Assembly (NCBI GenBank): GCA_003105305.1
Contig: PQAQ01000151.1
Span: 1-15,683 of the forward strand
Direction of reading: 5' to 3'
Source of the DNA: Candidatus Methylomirabilota bacterium
GTDB lineage: Bacteria > Methylomirabilota > Methylomirabilia > Methylomirabilales > Methylomirabilaceae
DNA: 15,683 nt
Part shown: in pieces, positions 13,581-15,683 of the stretch
How the letters are laid out: every line of letters starts with the position of its first letter
How positions within the stretch are numbered: the first letter of the stretch is position 1
Translations under genes and position numbers: made by a program
Notes under the pieces: model-generated
The model's database searches: none
The model's input: the letters and a program-made list of their open reading frames with translations, nothing else
Told to the model about the DNA's origin: nothing

Positions 13581-15033
13581 GGGACACCCCAAGCACCCCG
13601 AGCGCCCGTTCCAGGGCCACAGCCACAGCATCCGGAAAGGTCAGCCCCAGCGCAAGCAGGAGGGCGAAGTTGATCGCCAGCGGCGCGAGCGACCACTTCA
13701 GCACATCGCCATGCTCCACCTTCTCGGGCGGCGCCCCGTAGAGCATCCGATTGACGCTCCCGAGCATGCCGGCGAACACAACCGCGAGCAGTAGCGCCCC
13801 CAGGATCACCGTCCACACGGGTCCGGCCTCCACACCGGCGCGAAAAATCAGAAATTCGCTTATGAACGGTCCGAAGGGGGGAAGGCCCAGCAGAGCAAGC
13901 GTACCCGCCGCAAATGCGCCGGCCGTTAGCGGCGACGTCCGCCACAGCCCGCGCACCCGAAGAATGTCGGTCGTCTGATATTTCAGCAGGATATTGCCCG
14001 ACAGGATGAACAGCAGCGACTTTGACAGCGCATGATTGACGAGATGCAGGAGTGCGCCCAGCACGCCCCAGTAGCCCCCAAATCCCAATCCCATGCAGAT
14101 GATGCCGATATGCTCGACGCTCGAATAGGCGAGCATGCGTTTGTAATTGCGCGGCGCAATAAGAAAGACCGCGGCCACTGCGAGCGACAGCAGCCCGATG
14201 CCCAGCAGCCAGGGGCCGGCGAAGTGCGTGCCGGCGGCGATATCCACCACCACCTTGAACCGCATCAGCGCGTACAATCCGACGTTGAGCAGGACGCCGG
14301 ACATCAGCGCGCTGATCGGGGCAGGCGCCTCGCTGTGGGCATCCGGCAGCCACGTATGCATCGGCGCCAGGCCCGCCTTGGTCCCGTACCCGACAAGAAT
14401 GAAGGCAAAGGCAAGCCGGACCACCTGAGGATTCAACGATGATGCCGCCGCTCGGAGCGAGGTCCAATTCACGGCAATCTCGCCTGCGTGCGAGACGCCG
14501 GCGTAATACAACAACGCCGTCCCGATGAACGCAAGGGCGATGCCCACCGAAGAAAGGATGAGATATTTATATGCCGCCTCCAACGATCTGGGCGTGTTGT
14601 GCAGGTTGACCAGGAAGGCGGTCGCCAACGTCGTTCCCTCAATCGCCACCCACATGATGCCGAGGTTATCCGTTGTTACCGCCAGCAGCATGGTGAAGAT
14701 AAAGAGGTGAAAGAGTGCAAAGAATCCGCGGACCCTGGGCAGGTGGCAGTCGTCGTATTCGACCCGGATATAGCCAATCCCGTACAGCGCGGCGATGGCT
14801 CCCAACGCGGTAATTACGACGACCATTAACGCCGAGAGCCCGTCGGCGCGAAGCAGTCCCCCAACCGCCGCCGGCACATCGCCCCGCCACACTTGCGCGG
14901 CCACGATAAGTCCGACGGCCAGTCCGCTTAAGGCGGCGAGCGCATGGATACACTCGAGCCAGGCTCGTGGACGCACCAGCATCATGAGGGCCGATGCGAT
15001 CAGCGGCATGAGCAGCAGCGCAACCAGCGTCAT
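13573..15033 (-). CDS. hyfF: HyfF-like antiporter-type membrane subunit (NuoL/M/N family)
   Basis: A 486-residue polytopic membrane protein with about 13-14 hydrophobic helices, a proton- or sodium-translocating subunit related to NuoM/NuoN and Mrp antiporter subunits. The conserved family residues are visible: E132 in the EGTTLATAF helix, K219 in YGTKAGLAPMHTWLPDAHSEAP, and the lysine in NHALSKSLLFILSG on the discontinuous helix. The long NuoL lateral helix is absent, as in HyfF. E. coli HyfF is somewhat longer (about 526). The ATG overlaps the hyfE stop in an ATGA arrangement, and its stop overlaps hyfG by 8 bases, so the three subunits are translationally coupled. Because the charged ion-path residues are intact, the membrane arm should still move ions even though the NiFe site of the partner is lost (inference). 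Confidence 0.88.
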   Translation of the reverse strand: MTLVALLLMPLIASALMMLVRPRAWLECIHALAALSGLAVGLIVAAQVWRGDVPAAVGGLLRADGLSALMVVVITALGAIAALYGIGYIRVEYDDCHLPRVRGFFALFHLFIFTMLLAVTTDNLGIMWVAIEGTTLATAFLVNLHNTPRSLEAAYKYLILSSVGIALAFIGTALLYYAGVSHAGEIAVNWTSLRAAASSLNPQVVRLAFAFILVGYGTKAGLAPMHTWLPDAHSEAPAPISALMSGVLLNVGLYALMRFKVVVDIAAGTHFAGPWLLGIGLLSLAVAAVFLIAPRNYKRMLAYSSVEHIGIICMGLGFGGYWGVLGALLHLVNHALSKSLLFILSGNILLKYQTTDILRVRGLWRTSPLTAGAFAAGTLALLGLPPFGPFISEFLIFRAGVEAGPVWTVILGALLLAVVFAGMLGSVNRMLYGAPPEKVEHGDVLKWSLAPLAINFALLLALGLTFPDAVAVALERALGVLGVSHA

Positions 15034-15683
15034 CCCTTGAGTCTCCCTAACCGGTCGACCTCAATCGAATCGAAGTTCTCTTTGATGCGATAGATAAAGA
15101 CCTCCATGATCAGCACGGCCACCAGCACATCCAAAAATACCCCCATCTCCACGATGAACGGGACCCCATACGTGGCCAGCAGCGCGAGCAAGAATATGCT
15201 GTTCTCCAGCATCAAGAAGCCGAGAATCTGCGTGAGCGCGCGCCGCCGATTGACCATGACGAAAAAGCCGATAAGCACGCCGGCGAAGGCGATCGGAACG
15301 GCCTCCGCTGTAGGGAGCGGGTCTGACGCGGCGACAGGAGCCATCACGTAAAAGGCGATCGTCACCAGACATCCGCACACGATCAGGGTTGCAGGCGTCC
15401 CCAGATACGGCAGGGCGGCGGGCTGCAAACCGATCCTGGCGACCGTGCGGCTCAGTACGCGCGGAATGATGAATACCTTCAACAGCGCCAGCGCCACGGC
15501 CACGCCGGCCAACTCGACACTTCCCGCGAATGCGGCAATGACCGCCGCCAGAATGGCCAGGATCAGCGATTGCGCCGCGAACAATCGAACCTGACCGGCC
15601 AGGTCCCGGCGCACAATCAGGAGGAAGGCTGTCCCCAGGACCGCAAACGCCAGCAACGTGACCAGCTTCGAGAAGAGTTCGGC
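15030..15683 (-). CDS. hyfE: HyfE-like membrane subunit (5' end at or beyond window edge)
   Basis: A hydrophobic protein with about six to seven helices, the HyfE subunit related to NuoK/MrpC plus an extension, found next to HyfF in group 4 complexes. The frame stays open to the right edge (residues before the TTG at 15656 read AELFSKLVT), so 217 residues are visible and the true start is probably a few codons outside; E. coli HyfE has about 216. The NuoK-like half includes the RALTQILGFLMLENSIFLL segment with a membrane glutamate, and EMGVFLDVLVAVLIMEVF. The ending VDRLGRLKG resembles the LTALKG end of E. coli HyfE. The stop overlaps the hyfF start by 4 bases. The remaining genes (hyfB, hyfC and perhaps hyfI) would be expected further right, outside the window. 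Confidence 0.85.
   Translation of the reverse strand, partial: AELFSKLVTLLAFAVLGTAFLLIVRRDLAGQVRLFAAQSLILAILAAVIAAFAGSVELAGVAVALALLKVFIIPRVLSRTVARIGLQPAALPYLGTPATLIVCGCLVTIAFYVMAPVAASDPLPTAEAVPIAFAGVLIGFFVMVNRRRALTQILGFLMLENSIFLLALLATYGVPFIVEMGVFLDVLVAVLIMEVFIYRIKENFDSIEVDRLGRLKG

Noticed and set aside
12648..13673. A 341-codon plus-strand frame opposite hyfG
   Set aside because: Shadow of the well-supported HyfG frame; product is Arg/Gln/His-rich without recognisable fold or ribosome-binding site.
12000..15683. Calling the operon a formate hydrogenlyase or NiFe hydrogenase
   Set aside because: All four NiFe-ligand cysteines of the large subunit are replaced, so hydrogen chemistry is not supported.

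Overview
The window reads as one stretch of a GC-rich (roughly 58-60 % by eye) Gram-negative-type bacterial chromosome: outer-envelope proteins with signal peptides, a sigma54-dependent regulator, an ECF sigma factor and an energy-converting membrane complex occur together. The gene style recalls candidate phylum NC10 (Methylomirabilis-like) or a related deep bacterial lineage. That is an impression from memory, not a marker-based placement.

Layout. Bases 1-2137 (+) hold a compact housekeeping run: the 3' end of era, then recO, then a zinc alcohol dehydrogenase. A good promoter-like sequence (2166-2195) precedes a large radical SAM protein (2314-4602, +) with an unusual C-terminal tail carrying a diverged tandem repeat. 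From about 4645 to the right edge everything is on the minus strand: a Tim44-like membrane protein, a secreted protein with three virginiamycin-B-lyase-type repeats, a clear Rho-independent terminator, then (in transcription order, right to left) histidine kinase, sigma54 activator, a tiny bS22/AURKAIP1-COX24 protein, ECF sigma factor, zinc-binding anti-sigma factor and a Spy/ZraP-like periplasmic protein. The right end (12000-15683) holds the last three genes of a hydrogenase-4-like operon, hyfE-hyfF-hyfG, joined by short overlaps.

How they work together. The block 6834-11854 looks like an envelope-stress or metal-sensing locus. A ZraSR-type two-component pair lies upstream of a sigma/anti-sigma/periplasmic-sensor trio of the Cnr type, and everything runs toward the terminator at 6723-6752. 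The hyf genes encode the antiporter-like and NuoCD-like parts of an ion-translocating complex. The catalytic large subunit has lost all four NiFe-ligand cysteines, so this is an energy-converting-hydrogenase-related (Ehr) complex and not a hydrogenase.

The items most worth a second look are the 31-residue bS22 gene placed directly and in frame after the response-regulator stop codon, the cysteine-less HyfG, the duplicated tail of the radical SAM protein, and the 126-bp DNA repeat in the secreted repeat protein. No tRNA, rRNA, CRISPR array or insertion sequence was seen. No gene-free stretch exceeds about 180 bases.
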